The notes under the pieces were generated by a model. That model had not been told where the DNA came from. It saw only the letters and a list, made by a program, of their open reading frames with translations, and made no database searches. From a bacterium 1XD8-76 (lineage in GTDB: Bacteria; Bacillota; Clostridia; Lachnospirales; Lachnospiraceae), in assembly GCA_003611955.1 (NCBI GenBank), contig RAZE01000011.1, positions 1-64,000 of the forward strand: 64,000 nt of DNA, in the 5' to 3' direction. The position numbers and the translations under genes were made by a program. Below, one piece after another: positions 17,718 to 25,329 of the stretch (positions within the stretch are counted from its first letter, which is position 1; each line of letters opens with the position of its first letter).

Positions 17718-18389
17718 CTACGACATATACTCGCCATTATAGCTCACCAGTGTTGCACTCTCCACATCTTCTATATCATGAATTCTATTTACAAAAGTTG
17801 TTGTCGCATCTTTTGTACGAAGCTCACAAATCATTTCAATTCCGGATATATTTATTGTTTTCGACTTTATGATATAATGCTCAACACTTTTCTCCAATAT
17901 GTTCAATACATCTTCTTCTGCTTTTTCCTCTTTGCAGTTAAGAACTAAAATATATGGATTATTGCTGATTTTACGGTTTGCAAATAATAATAAAATAATA
18001 CCAATAATAACGGAGCCAATAATAGCCAGCGGTATCATTCCGGCCCCAACAACAATTCCGACTGCAAGCGACCAAAACAGGAAAACGATCTCAACCGGTT
18101 CCTTTATGGCAGTTCTAAAACGTACAATGGAAAGCGCACCAACCATACCAAGTGAAAGAACCACATTAGACGTTACTGCTATAATAACCAGTGTTGTAAC
18201 GAGTGAAAGTCCAATAAGTGTCAATGCAAATCCACTGGAATACATTACTCCTGTCAATGTCTTCTTATATACGATAAATATGAACAACCCTATCAGCAAA
18301 GCCGCTGTCAAAGCTAATACGGTATCCAAAATGGAAAACTCCGTTACACTGTTCAAAAAACTTGATTTGAAAACATCACTGAAATTCAT
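17718..18389 (-). CDS. DUF4956 membrane protein
   Basis: A 223-residue protein with an N-terminal half of four hydrophobic segments, including the conserved SLGMVGALSIVRFRTAIKEP block, and a cytoplasmic C-terminal domain of about 90 residues with alternating strands and helices. This matches DUF4956, whose members occur almost always beside VTC-domain polyphosphate polymerases and CotH. By analogy with the eukaryotic VTC complex, where a membrane subunit carries the growing polyphosphate chain across, it may be the membrane conduit; that is inference. The ATG follows GGGAGGATAATAGA and sits 21 bp after the VTC stop. Confidence 0.85.
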   Translation of the reverse strand: MNFSDVFKSSFLNSVTEFSILDTVLALTAALLIGLFIFIVYKKTLTGVMYSSGFALTLIGLSLVTTLVIIAVTSNVVLSLGMVGALSIVRFRTAIKEPVEIVFLFWSLAVGIVVGAGMIPLAIIGSVIIGIILLLFANRKISNNPYILVLNCKEEKAEEDVLNILEKSVEHYIIKSKTINISGIEMICELRTKDATTTFVNRIHDIEDVESATLVSYNGEYMS

Positions 18390-18410
18390 TCTATTATCCT
18401 CCCATTTTAA

Positions 18411-19109
18411 TCAACCAAACCGACGACACACACCGTATTTAGAAAATGCCTGTTGACGTATTCCCTCTGTTTGAATAAGATCTACTATCACTTCCGGTAT
18501 AAACTCGTCATATTTTACTTCAAGAACTATTTGTCCCGGATTATCCAATGCACGGATATCATACATATCTTTTTCAAGAAATTCCCTATGAAACAAGCTT
18601 GTTCTGATGTCAGAATCAAAAGTAATCCTCACATTCCCTGCTTCATAAACATATGGTTCTCTTGTATAAGAAACCACAACTTTAGGACGAAGCTGTTGAC
18701 TATTCATTTTGCAATATAACTCATGAACAATTTCACTTTCATGCATACGCATCCAATTTGTCCTGCCCGCCAAAAGCGCCCTGCATTCTTCCTCTGTAAT
18801 TACACCATCCAGTTTCAGGCACAGGTTGTTATGTTTCATTTTCTTTTCTAATGTGATGTAGGAAAAATCATCATTATAATAACGAATTCTAAACTTTTCT
18901 CTCTTCTGCAGCCCGCACTTCTTTTCACGCAGGGCCTTGTCTTCCACATTATCAAAATAAATACTTCGAATCAAATACCGCCCATCCCTGGAAGCATGAT
19001 TATCAACTTTCATCAATGGACGTATTCTTTGCCGAATAGCTAAATATTCTGCAAAGTTTATTTGATATTTCAGCTCATGTCTGTAAGCTCCCTGTAGTTC
19101 CAAATCCAT
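18411..19109 (-). CDS. VTC-domain polyphosphate polymerase
   Basis: A 232-residue single-domain protein of the VTC/triphosphate-tunnel family. The catalytic tunnel residues look complete: RHELKYQI at the N-terminus, YLIRSIYFDN, KFRIRYY, LEKKMKHN, RPKVVVSYTREPY, RITFDSDIRTS and VLEVKYDE near the end. In yeast Vtc4 this fold makes polyphosphate from ATP. There is no SPX domain, so inositol-phosphate control is not expected. The ATG follows AGAGGAGCAG. It begins a VTC-DUF4956-CotH operon that is divergent from a two-component system, the probable regulator. Confidence 0.88.
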   Translation of the reverse strand: MDLELQGAYRHELKYQINFAEYLAIRQRIRPLMKVDNHASRDGRYLIRSIYFDNVEDKALREKKCGLQKREKFRIRYYNDDFSYITLEKKMKHNNLCLKLDGVITEEECRALLAGRTNWMRMHESEIVHELYCKMNSQQLRPKVVVSYTREPYVYEAGNVRITFDSDIRTSLFHREFLEKDMYDIRALDNPGQIVLEVKYDEFIPEVIVDLIQTEGIRQQAFSKYGVCRRFG

Positions 19110-19253
19110 CTGCTCCTCTCTATTCTATTTTCTTCAGTTTAATCGATGTTCTTAAAATGAGCCTGAAAAAGCGAGTGTCCAAAATGTGAACTTTCCTATC
19201 AGATTTCGCACATCCGACACAATCACGTGTTATAATCAAATTTATTAAATACA

Positions 19254-19286
19254 TTTCAACCTGATTTCAACTGAAAAGGTTATACT
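19254..19286 (+). promoter_or_regulatory. OmpR-type direct repeats and -10 box before the response regulator gene
   Basis: Two TTTCAAC heptamers start 11 bp apart (19254 and 19265), the spacing typical of OmpR/PhoB-family binding. A TATACT -10 box follows at 19281-19286 with no recognisable -35 at the right distance, as expected for a promoter that needs an activator. Autoregulation by the response regulator is the simplest reading. Confidence 0.5.
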
Positions 19287-19312
19287 ATTTTCCTAATGGA
19301 GGTATTGGACCT

Positions 19313-19990
19313 ATGAAAGTATTGATTGCAGAGGACGAGATATCGATTGCAAATGCGTTAAAAGTGATGTTGACTAAGAATAAGTATATTGTAGATGTTG
19401 TTTATAATGGAAAAGATGCTTTTGACTATATTACTCATTTTTCTTATGATGTACTAATACTGGATATTATGATGCCGGATATGGATGGTCTCACAGTATT
19501 GAAAGAGCTTCGCAAACAGGGCATTACTACTCCTGCTCTTTTTTTAACTGCAAAAAGCGATATTGAAGATAAAGTTATTGGACTGGATGCAGGCGCTGAT
19601 GACTATTTGGCAAAACCCTTTGCATTTAAGGAATTTTTAGCACGGGTAAGAGCTCTTGCCCGCAGATGTGAAACCTATAGCCCCAATATGATAACTTTAG
19701 GAAATACAACGCTTGACTGCAGCCAGTATACATTAAATGCAAATAATAACTGTGTTCGTCTTAACAATAAAGAATTTTTGCTCATGGAGTTATTTTTGCG
19801 ACATCCACACCAGGTGTTTTCTACAGAACGTTTAATGGATAATGTCTGGGAGCAGGACAGCACTTCTGAACTGGATGTTGTTTGGACATATATCGGTTTT
19901 CTCCGAAAAAAACTAAAAAGCATTCATTCAGACATTGAAATCAAAACCATCAGGGGGGCGGGATATTTATTGGAGGAAAGTGTATGTTAA
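19313..19990 (+). CDS. OmpR/PhoB-family response regulator
   Basis: A 225-residue regulator with an N-terminal receiver domain (acidic pair at residues 8-9, phosphoacceptor Asp51 in LILDIMMPDMDG, Lys101 in LAKPF) and a C-terminal winged helix ending in IKTIRGAGYLLEE. GGAGGTATTGGACCT precedes the ATG. Its end overlaps the histidine kinase by 7 bp, so the two are made together. It diverges from the polyphosphate polymerase operon, which it probably controls along with its own promoter. Confidence 0.93.
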   Translation: MKVLIAEDEISIANALKVMLTKNKYIVDVVYNGKDAFDYITHFSYDVLILDIMMPDMDGLTVLKELRKQGITTPALFLTAKSDIEDKVIGLDAGADDYLAKPFAFKEFLARVRALARRCETYSPNMITLGNTTLDCSQYTLNANNNCVRLNNKEFLLMELFLRHPHQVFSTERLMDNVWEQDSTSELDVVWTYIGFLRKKLKSIHSDIEIKTIRGAGYLLEESVC

Positions 19991-21207
19991 AAAAGTTACG
20001 CTGGCGCTTTATCACAGTTGCAATGATTGCATTTTCTACCGTAATTATTGCATTACTCTTAATTATAAATATTTCAACATATAGCAGTATCACCCATCAG
20101 CAGGACGATACTCTACAAATGCTTGCCAAAATGGAAACGGCTAAAAAAATTCCTTTTTCTCCCGATTTTTTCCCCATACCACCATCTCACAGGGATTTTT
20201 CACCGGAATTCCAATATATGCTTCGTTTTTTTGCTGTATATATGAATGACAGAAACGAAATAGTAAACGTTAATCAGGACAATATCGCTTCCATCTCAAA
20301 AGAAGATGCCGCAAGCTACGCAAGTCATGTGACAAACATCAGCCGGACAAGTGGATATTATAATAATTATCGTTATCTGATTACCGACACTTCAAACGGA
20401 AAAATTATAATCTTCCTTAATTCCGAACGCGAATTGCAGGTATTAAAATCCCTTTTGTTATCGACTTTAGGTATAGCTATTTGTTGTTCTATAGCCACTT
20501 TTACACTGATTGCTGTTTTTTCAACAAAAGCCATCGCACCTTATGTGCGTAATATCGAAACTCAAAAACGATTTATTACCGACGCCGGACATGAACTCAA
20601 AACGCCTTTAACCGCAATCGCAACCAGTGCTGATGTTCTGGCAATGGAACATGAAAATAATGAATGGGTACAAAATATACAACATCAATCGAGCAGAATG
20701 TCAAAATTGATAGCAGAACTTATAACCCTTTCACGCCTCGACGAAGAACAACCTTTTCCAAATATCGCTAAGTTTGCGCTGACAGAAGCAGTCTGGGAGA
20801 TATCTGAACCATTTTCTTCTCTTGTGGATGCAAACGGAAAAGAATATATTCAGCACATAGAGGATGACCTTGTGCTTTCCGGAGATAGAAATGCTATCCA
20901 ACAAATGCTGTCTATTCTCCTGGATAATGCATTAAAATATTCAGACGAGAACGGAAAAATACGTTTGGATGTTTATAAAAAAAGAAAGAAAACAGAGATT
21001 GTTGTATACAATACATGTCCTACAAACAATATCCCTGATTTAGATAAGATATTTGACCGATTTTACCGTGCTGATCAATCTCGAAACAAAAAAGACAGCT
21101 ACGGTATTGGATTATCCATTGCACAATCCATTGCACAGAATCACGGCGGCAGCATAAAAGCAGCCAGTAATAATAATGCTTCTATTACTTTCACTGTAAG
21201 AATATAG
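19984..21207 (+). CDS. Sensor histidine kinase
   Basis: A 407-residue membrane kinase: transmembrane helix at about 9-31, an extracytoplasmic sensing region of some 125 residues, a second helix at about 157-179, then the phosphoacceptor His203 in FITDAGHELKTPL, the N box (LLDNALKYS), and the G boxes around YGIGLSIAQSIAQNHGG. There is little or no HAMP linker between the second helix and the dimerisation domain. It phosphorylates the regulator encoded just upstream. The signal is unknown; phosphate or envelope stress would fit the neighbouring polyphosphate genes but this is a guess. Confidence 0.92.
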   Translation: MLKKLRWRFITVAMIAFSTVIIALLLIINISTYSSITHQQDDTLQMLAKMETAKKIPFSPDFFPIPPSHRDFSPEFQYMLRFFAVYMNDRNEIVNVNQDNIASISKEDAASYASHVTNISRTSGYYNNYRYLITDTSNGKIIIFLNSERELQVLKSLLLSTLGIAICCSIATFTLIAVFSTKAIAPYVRNIETQKRFITDAGHELKTPLTAIATSADVLAMEHENNEWVQNIQHQSSRMSKLIAELITLSRLDEEQPFPNIAKFALTEAVWEISEPFSSLVDANGKEYIQHIEDDLVLSGDRNAIQQMLSILLDNALKYSDENGKIRLDVYKKRKKTEIVVYNTCPTNNIPDLDKIFDRFYRADQSRNKKDSYGIGLSIAQSIAQNHGGSIKAASNNNASITFTVRI

Positions 21208-21243
21208 CCAAAAAGTTGATCCTTCCTGAAAACTCCATGCAAA

Positions 21244-21732
21244 TTATGTGAGTTCACACTCCCAAATTTCACGGTACATATCTCTATTTTTATCCCATTC
21301 ATTGTAAGCTTCACTCTCTGTTTTATGAAATCCAAACTTTGCATAGAGATGTCTTGCCGATTTTAGAATATCAAGTGTACCTAAAGTAAGGTACACATAT
21401 CCTTTTTCTCTGCAAAAATGGATTGCTATTTTAAGCAGTTTATTTCCCAGGCCCTGCCCCTGCAAACTAAAGTCCACACCAAACCACCTTAATTGAGCCT
21501 TGTCAGCTCCCTTTTTAATAACAGCGATATCGCCTACGATTTTTCCGTCAAGTTCAGCAATCCACATCTGGCTGCCCTCCAAATCATTATAAAGTTCGGC
21601 CATTCCCTGCAGCATTTCCTTTTCATAAAAACCATTAAAGTTATACTGCCTCTCATAAAGCTTATATTGAAAATAGCAGACCATGCTCGGATCTCCCGGA
21701 TTATATGTACGAATAGAAATTGCCTGATTCAT
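21244..21732 (-). CDS. GNAT-family N-acetyltransferase
   Basis: A 162-residue acetyltransferase. The acetyl-CoA binding motif A is visible as VDFSLQGQGLGNKLLKIAI, followed by motif B around YLTLGTLDILKSARHLYAKFGF. It starts at an ATG that overlaps the stop of the MarR gene (ATGA) and uses the GGAGGTATGCAGAA site inside it. MarR and GNAT domains are also found fused in one protein in other bacteria, so the pair very likely works as one unit. The substrate is unknown. Confidence 0.88.
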   Translation of the reverse strand: MNQAISIRTYNPGDPSMVCYFQYKLYERQYNFNGFYEKEMLQGMAELYNDLEGSQMWIAELDGKIVGDIAVIKKGADKAQLRWFGVDFSLQGQGLGNKLLKIAIHFCREKGYVYLTLGTLDILKSARHLYAKFGFHKTESEAYNEWDKNRDMYREIWECELT

Positions 21733-22178
21733 TTCTGCATACCTCCCTTCTCATTCTCGATCAACACCCTTTTAATAAATTCCATTGCCTCACAAAGCTC
21801 AATGCAAATATCTTCATCCAACATTTTGAGCTTATCGACAATTTGCCGGCTGCCATTCCCATCTATCTGATGTGCTATTTTTTTCCCCGCCTCGGTCAAC
21901 CATATTTTTTTTAATCCTTTGCTGCCTAAAATAAGTTCCCTTGTCAAAAGACCATGCTTTTCAAATTTCATAAGGATCCTGCTCATATAACTTTTATCCA
22001 TATTTAAGTGTTCACATAATTCGGTAGCATTTATTCCTGGACAAATATGAATTTCAAATAGCACTCTTGATTCTGCCCACGAAAAATCGGTTCCTAAATA
22101 CTCTTTATTCATTACTTCCAGCCATGCAGTATAATAACGATTAAAATCACGTATTCTTCTGATTATATCATCATCCAA
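21729..22178 (-). CDS. MarR-family transcriptional regulator
   Basis: About 149 residues with the winged helix of MarR regulators (SWAESRVLFEIHICPGINATELCEHLNMDKSYMSRILMKFEKHGLL). I choose the TTG at 22178, eight bases after GGGGAGG, rather than a TTG at 22211, because the predicted transcription start lies at about 22210. It is cotranscribed with the GNAT gene and its promoter is covered by repeated TTGTCAACT-type sequences, so it probably represses its own operon until a ligand binds. Confidence 0.88.
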   Translation of the reverse strand: MDDDIIRRIRDFNRYYTAWLEVMNKEYLGTDFSWAESRVLFEIHICPGINATELCEHLNMDKSYMSRILMKFEKHGLLTRELILGSKGLKKIWLTEAGKKIAHQIDGNGSRQIVDKLKMLDEDICIELCEAMEFIKRVLIENEKGGMQK

Positions 22179-22204
22179 AATTTTTTCCTCCCCATGAGTT
22201 GCCT

Positions 22205-22247
22205 TTGTCAACTCTTATTATAAAACACTGAGTTGATTTTGTCAACT
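22205..22247 (-). promoter_or_regulatory. Promoter and operator of the MarR-GNAT operon
   Basis: On the minus strand a consensus promoter is visible: -35 TTGACA (22240-22245), exact 17-bp spacer, -10 TATAAT (22217-22222). TTGTCAACT occurs at 22205-22213 and again at 22239-22247, and the inverse GAGTTGA at 22230-22236, so the promoter is embedded in half-sites suited to a dimeric MarR repressor. Confidence 0.75.
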
Positions 22248-22347
22248 TATGATATCGTTTTTGCAAATCACCCGATGAAATAAAAATAATCGCAGGATGA
22301 ACAAAACATGCTATAATGGTATCCGACAACAGTCCTCCAAACACCGT

Positions 22348-22416
22348 GCAACGAAAAGTATCCCCTCCGCAACGATTCGTTGCTGTCAATACAAAAACTG
22401 TTGGTTGCACGCAACC
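22348..22416. promoter_or_regulatory. GCAAC-type dyads upstream of the XRE-CPBP operon
   Basis: GCAACGATTCGTTGC (22369-22383) and GGTTGCACGCAACC (22403-22416) are two palindromes sharing the GCAAC half-site, with centres about 33 bp apart (close to three helical turns). A single GCAACGA lies at 22348-22354. They precede the XRE regulator start by 60-130 bp and are candidate operators. Confidence 0.5.
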
Positions 22417-22477
22417 GTGGAATAGTGGTATTTTTTTATCACAAATGCATTGTATGAGAAAGGAATTTATTAATGTT

Positions 22478-22894
22478 ATGAACATAGCCGAACGCCTAAA
22501 AGACCTGCGGAAAGAAGCAGGATACTCTCAGGAACAGGTCGCTGAATTGTTAAATGTTTCAAGACAGGCAGTCTCCAAATGGGAGTCGGCTCAAGGGTAT
22601 CCGGACATTGAAAATATCGTCAAGCTGGCGCAGATGTACGAGATCAGCACCGATTACCTTCTGCTCGGCAAAGAACCTCCGGCGCGCAATGCTGCCGAAG
22701 CTGATATTTCGGAAACCGTGATTCCCCAATCAGAAAGCCAAAACAAAAGGGAAATGAGCCCCGAGACAAAAAAGACCCTCCGCATTATTGCCATCATCGT
22801 TGCCATTATTGGCGCATCAGCGCTATTTACTGTTTTCCTTATCGCGGCGCTCAGTGTGGTCGAACGGTTCCTGGAATTGACAATCAGGCTTTAA
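22478..22894 (+). CDS. XRE-family regulator with one C-terminal membrane helix
   Basis: About 138 residues: an N-terminal HTH_3 domain (MNIAERLKDLRKEAGYSQEQ, NVSRQAVSKWESAQGYPD, STDYLLLGKE) and one transmembrane helix (IIAIIVAIIGASALFTVFL) near the C-terminus. The start is the ATG at 22478, where family similarity begins; an AAAGGA lies 15 bp upstream and a tiny out-of-frame ATG ORF sits between. It is followed 56 bp later by a CPBP protease gene, an arrangement that suggests membrane-linked or proteolytic control. Confidence 0.85.
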   Translation: MNIAERLKDLRKEAGYSQEQVAELLNVSRQAVSKWESAQGYPDIENIVKLAQMYEISTDYLLLGKEPPARNAAEADISETVIPQSESQNKREMSPETKKTLRIIAIIVAIIGASALFTVFLIAALSVVERFLELTIRL

Positions 22895-22950
22895 ACCATG
22901 CTTCCATTGTGATAAGCAGATTAAAAACAGAGAAAACACAGGAGAAAACT

Positions 22951-23628
22951 ATGTCCCCAAAACATCCCAATAAGAAAAAAGCATTCCTGGAAATCACCCT
23001 CTTTTTTATGCTCATGATGATTTTCACGACAGTCGTAAACTTCTCAGAAAATTTTTTGCATTCCACCGGACTTTTCAGCGGCGTTTTATTCTATCTCCTG
23101 CTCTGCGCCATTATCCTTTTTTATGTTTCCAGGGTGGAAAAAGCCCCTCTCTCCACCATAAGCCTTATCCGATTCCGTTTTCAGGATATCCCGGCGGGGC
23201 TGCTTTTAGGCTTCTGCATGTTTGTCGTACAGCAGATACCGCTTCTCATCCTGAAAATGGACTATTCCGTCTATGCTATGGCGCCGGAGCCCGGCTATAT
23301 CGCTGCCATGTCCCTCTACTGTTTTTTGTGCGTGGGCTTTGCGGAGGAACTCATCTTCCGCGGATTTATTCTGCACAAAACATTATCCATATGTTCCTCA
23401 AAAATACTCTCCATTGCCGTCAACATCCTGCTCTTTTACGCTGTCCACTGGTCTTCCATGCAGTTTGTCTTCGGCGAGTTTTACAATCTGTCCACGAATG
23501 TGATCCTTTTATGTATCTGTCTTTTCTGCTCCGGAAAGAAAAGCCTGTTTCCGCTTATGATCGCCCATGGATTTTATGACGTTCTGACTTCTGTGATACT
23601 GCCCGTCTTTGTTTTTCTTATGCAGTGA
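22951..23628 (+). CDS. CPBP-family intramembrane glutamic endopeptidase
   Basis: About 225 residues with six to eight hydrophobic segments. The catalytic motifs of the CAAX-protease/bacteriocin-processing (CPBP, Abi) family are present: AEELIFRGFI with the paired glutamates and arginine, the YAVHWSS histidine, and MIAHGFYDVL. These enzymes cut proteins in the membrane; in Firmicutes they act in bacteriocin self-immunity, signalling or sigma-factor release. The ATG at 22951 follows ACAGGAGAAAACT. No bacteriocin peptide gene is visible nearby. Confidence 0.88.
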   Translation: MSPKHPNKKKAFLEITLFFMLMMIFTTVVNFSENFLHSTGLFSGVLFYLLLCAIILFYVSRVEKAPLSTISLIRFRFQDIPAGLLLGFCMFVVQQIPLLILKMDYSVYAMAPEPGYIAAMSLYCFLCVGFAEELIFRGFILHKTLSICSSKILSIAVNILLFYAVHWSSMQFVFGEFYNLSTNVILLCICLFCSGKKSLFPLMIAHGFYDVLTSVILPVFVFLMQ

Positions 23629-23704
23629 TCGCCCGGAAAAAAATTAAATTTCCCTGTCACACGCCCGCATTTCGATCGTCTAATAAAATATGGAGGTAAA
23701 AAAT

Positions 23705-24580
23705 ATGGACAAGATAACAAACGAAGAATTACTGCTTTTGATCAAACAGGCTGCCGCCGGAGATAAAAGCGCGCTGGAAACCGTACTGCTCAGCGTGCAG
23801 GATCTGGTATTCAACCTGTCTCTGCGGATGCTCGGAACCTTCCCGGACGCCGAGGACGCGTCCCAGGAGATTTTGCTGAAAATCATAACCCATCTGTCCT
23901 CCTTCAAAGGGGAGAGTTCTTTTTCCACCTGGGTGTTCCGCATTGCATTAAATCATCTGAAAGATTACAAAAAGCATATGTTCGCAAAGTTCCCTCTCAG
24001 CTTCGAGTTTTATGGGGACGACATTCTGCATGGAAAAATTGACGATGTGCCGGATCTGACACAGGATGTGGAGAAGTCCATTCTGGCGGAGGAATTGAAG
24101 CTGTCCTGCACAAACGTCATGCTTCAATGTCTCGACGCGGAGAGCAGGTGTATTTTTATCCTGGGTACAATGTTTCGGGTTGACAGCCGCATTGCGGGCG
24201 ATATTCTGGGGATCACCCCCGATGCATACCGACAGAAATTATCCAGAATAAGAAAGAAGATGGCAGAATTTCTGAGCGATTACTGCGGAGAATACGGATG
24301 TGGGAAATGCCATTGCTCAGATCGCATCAACTACGCCATCCAGAACCACAGGATTTCCCCGGACAGACTGGATTTTACCGATGCAAAACCCATATCCCTC
24401 CAGACATCCCTCCCCGTCTCTTCGCAAACCGCAGCCGGGGTAAAGGCAGCAATGGAAGCTATCGACGATCTATCGGAAGAGTTTTCTTTCTGCAAGACCT
24501 TTCAATCGCCGGAAGCACTCAAAACATTTATCAAAAATTTTCTGGACAGTACAGCCCTATCTGTCATCCGGAATGCATAG
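23705..24580 (+). CDS. Sigma-70 factor with cysteine-rich C-terminal extension
   Basis: About 291 residues, longer than a plain ECF sigma factor. Region 2 is clear (DAEDASQEILLKIITHLSSF, FSTWVFRIALNHLKDYKK) and region 4 follows (LDAESRCIFILG...SRIAGDILGITPDAYRQKLSRIRKKM). The remaining 90 residues begin with CGEYGCGKCHC, a cluster suited to zinc or redox sensing, then a helical tail. This matches a known type of clostridial ECF factor with a C-terminal cysteine motif; its role is unknown. GGAGGTAAAAAAT sets the ATG at 23705. No anti-sigma gene adjoins it, so the tail may regulate it instead. Confidence 0.85.
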   Translation: MDKITNEELLLLIKQAAAGDKSALETVLLSVQDLVFNLSLRMLGTFPDAEDASQEILLKIITHLSSFKGESSFSTWVFRIALNHLKDYKKHMFAKFPLSFEFYGDDILHGKIDDVPDLTQDVEKSILAEELKLSCTNVMLQCLDAESRCIFILGTMFRVDSRIAGDILGITPDAYRQKLSRIRKKMAEFLSDYCGEYGCGKCHCSDRINYAIQNHRISPDRLDFTDAKPISLQTSLPVSSQTAAGVKAAMEAIDDLSEEFSFCKTFQSPEALKTFIKNFLDSTALSVIRNA

Positions 24581-24595
24581 GAGGAAACAACTATC

Positions 24596-25279
24596 ATGAA
24601 TCTATCAACCATATTGCAATATCTGACAGACCTGAGTGAAAACAATAACCGGGATTGGTATCACGCCCACAAGTCGGAATACAAAGCCGCAAATGAAGAA
24701 TTTGAAGCTTTGATACAGGCGCTCATTTTCCGTATCGGGGATTTTGATCCCTCCGTGTTGCACAACACACCGCAGTCGCTCACTTTCAAATTAAACAGGG
24801 ACACCCGGTTCAGCCACGACAAATCCCCCTATAACCCCGCCTTTCGCACCCATATTTCCTCCATGGGGAAATTGCCTGTCCCGGTGGGGTATTATCTCAT
24901 GATAAAGCCGGGGGATAAATCCTTCCTGGGCGGCGGCCTGTTCGCCGATATGTTCAAAGACGCCACGACGATGGTGCGGGACTACATTTCCGCAAACGGC
25001 GCACAGTGGGAGCAGCTCATCAACACCCCGGATTTTAAGGAGCACTTCACCGTACAGGGGACAAGCCTCAAAAACGTTCCCGCCGGATATGATAAGGAAC
25101 ATCCCCAGGCAGAATTTCTAAAATACAAAAGCTGGTATCTGGAATATCTCATCAAAGATACGGAACTTGTCGATGCAGAGCAGTTCCTCGATCGCGCTGC
25201 AGAACTTTTCCGCCTGATGAAGCCCTTTAACGATTACCTGAACAAGGCTCTCGCAGACTTTCAGATGCCGACACGATAA
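24596..25279 (+). CDS. DUF2461 family protein (TIGR02453)
   Basis: A 227-residue protein of the DUF2461/TIGR02453 family. Typical blocks are LSENNNRDWYHAHKSEYKAA, LNRDTRFSHDKSPYNPAFRTHIS, GYYLMIKPGDKSFLGGGLF and FLKYKSWYLEY. The biochemical function of the family is not established. It follows the sigma factor by 15 bp with GGAGGAAACAACTATC before the ATG, so it shares the transcript. The operon ends at the terminator at 25281-25329. Confidence 0.88.
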   Translation: MNLSTILQYLTDLSENNNRDWYHAHKSEYKAANEEFEALIQALIFRIGDFDPSVLHNTPQSLTFKLNRDTRFSHDKSPYNPAFRTHISSMGKLPVPVGYYLMIKPGDKSFLGGGLFADMFKDATTMVRDYISANGAQWEQLINTPDFKEHFTVQGTSLKNVPAGYDKEHPQAEFLKYKSWYLEYLIKDTELVDAEQFLDRAAELFRLMKPFNDYLNKALADFQMPTR

Positions 25280-25280
25280 A

Positions 25281-25329
25281 AAAACGGACAGATCTGCCCT
25301 TCTTGTGCTGCGGGTGATCTGTCCGTTTT
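25281..25329. terminator. Bidirectional terminator between DUF2461 gene and manA
   Basis: A perfect 14-bp stem AAAACGGACAGATC/GATCTGTCCGTTTT with a 21-base loop and A/T flanks on both sides. It ends two convergent operons; its last base is the last base of the manA stop codon. Confidence 0.85.

Noticed and set aside
22884..23628. Possible bacteriocin-immunity cluster around the CPBP protease
   Set aside because: No bacteriocin precursor or ABC exporter is present nearby, so CPBP is left as a general intramembrane protease.
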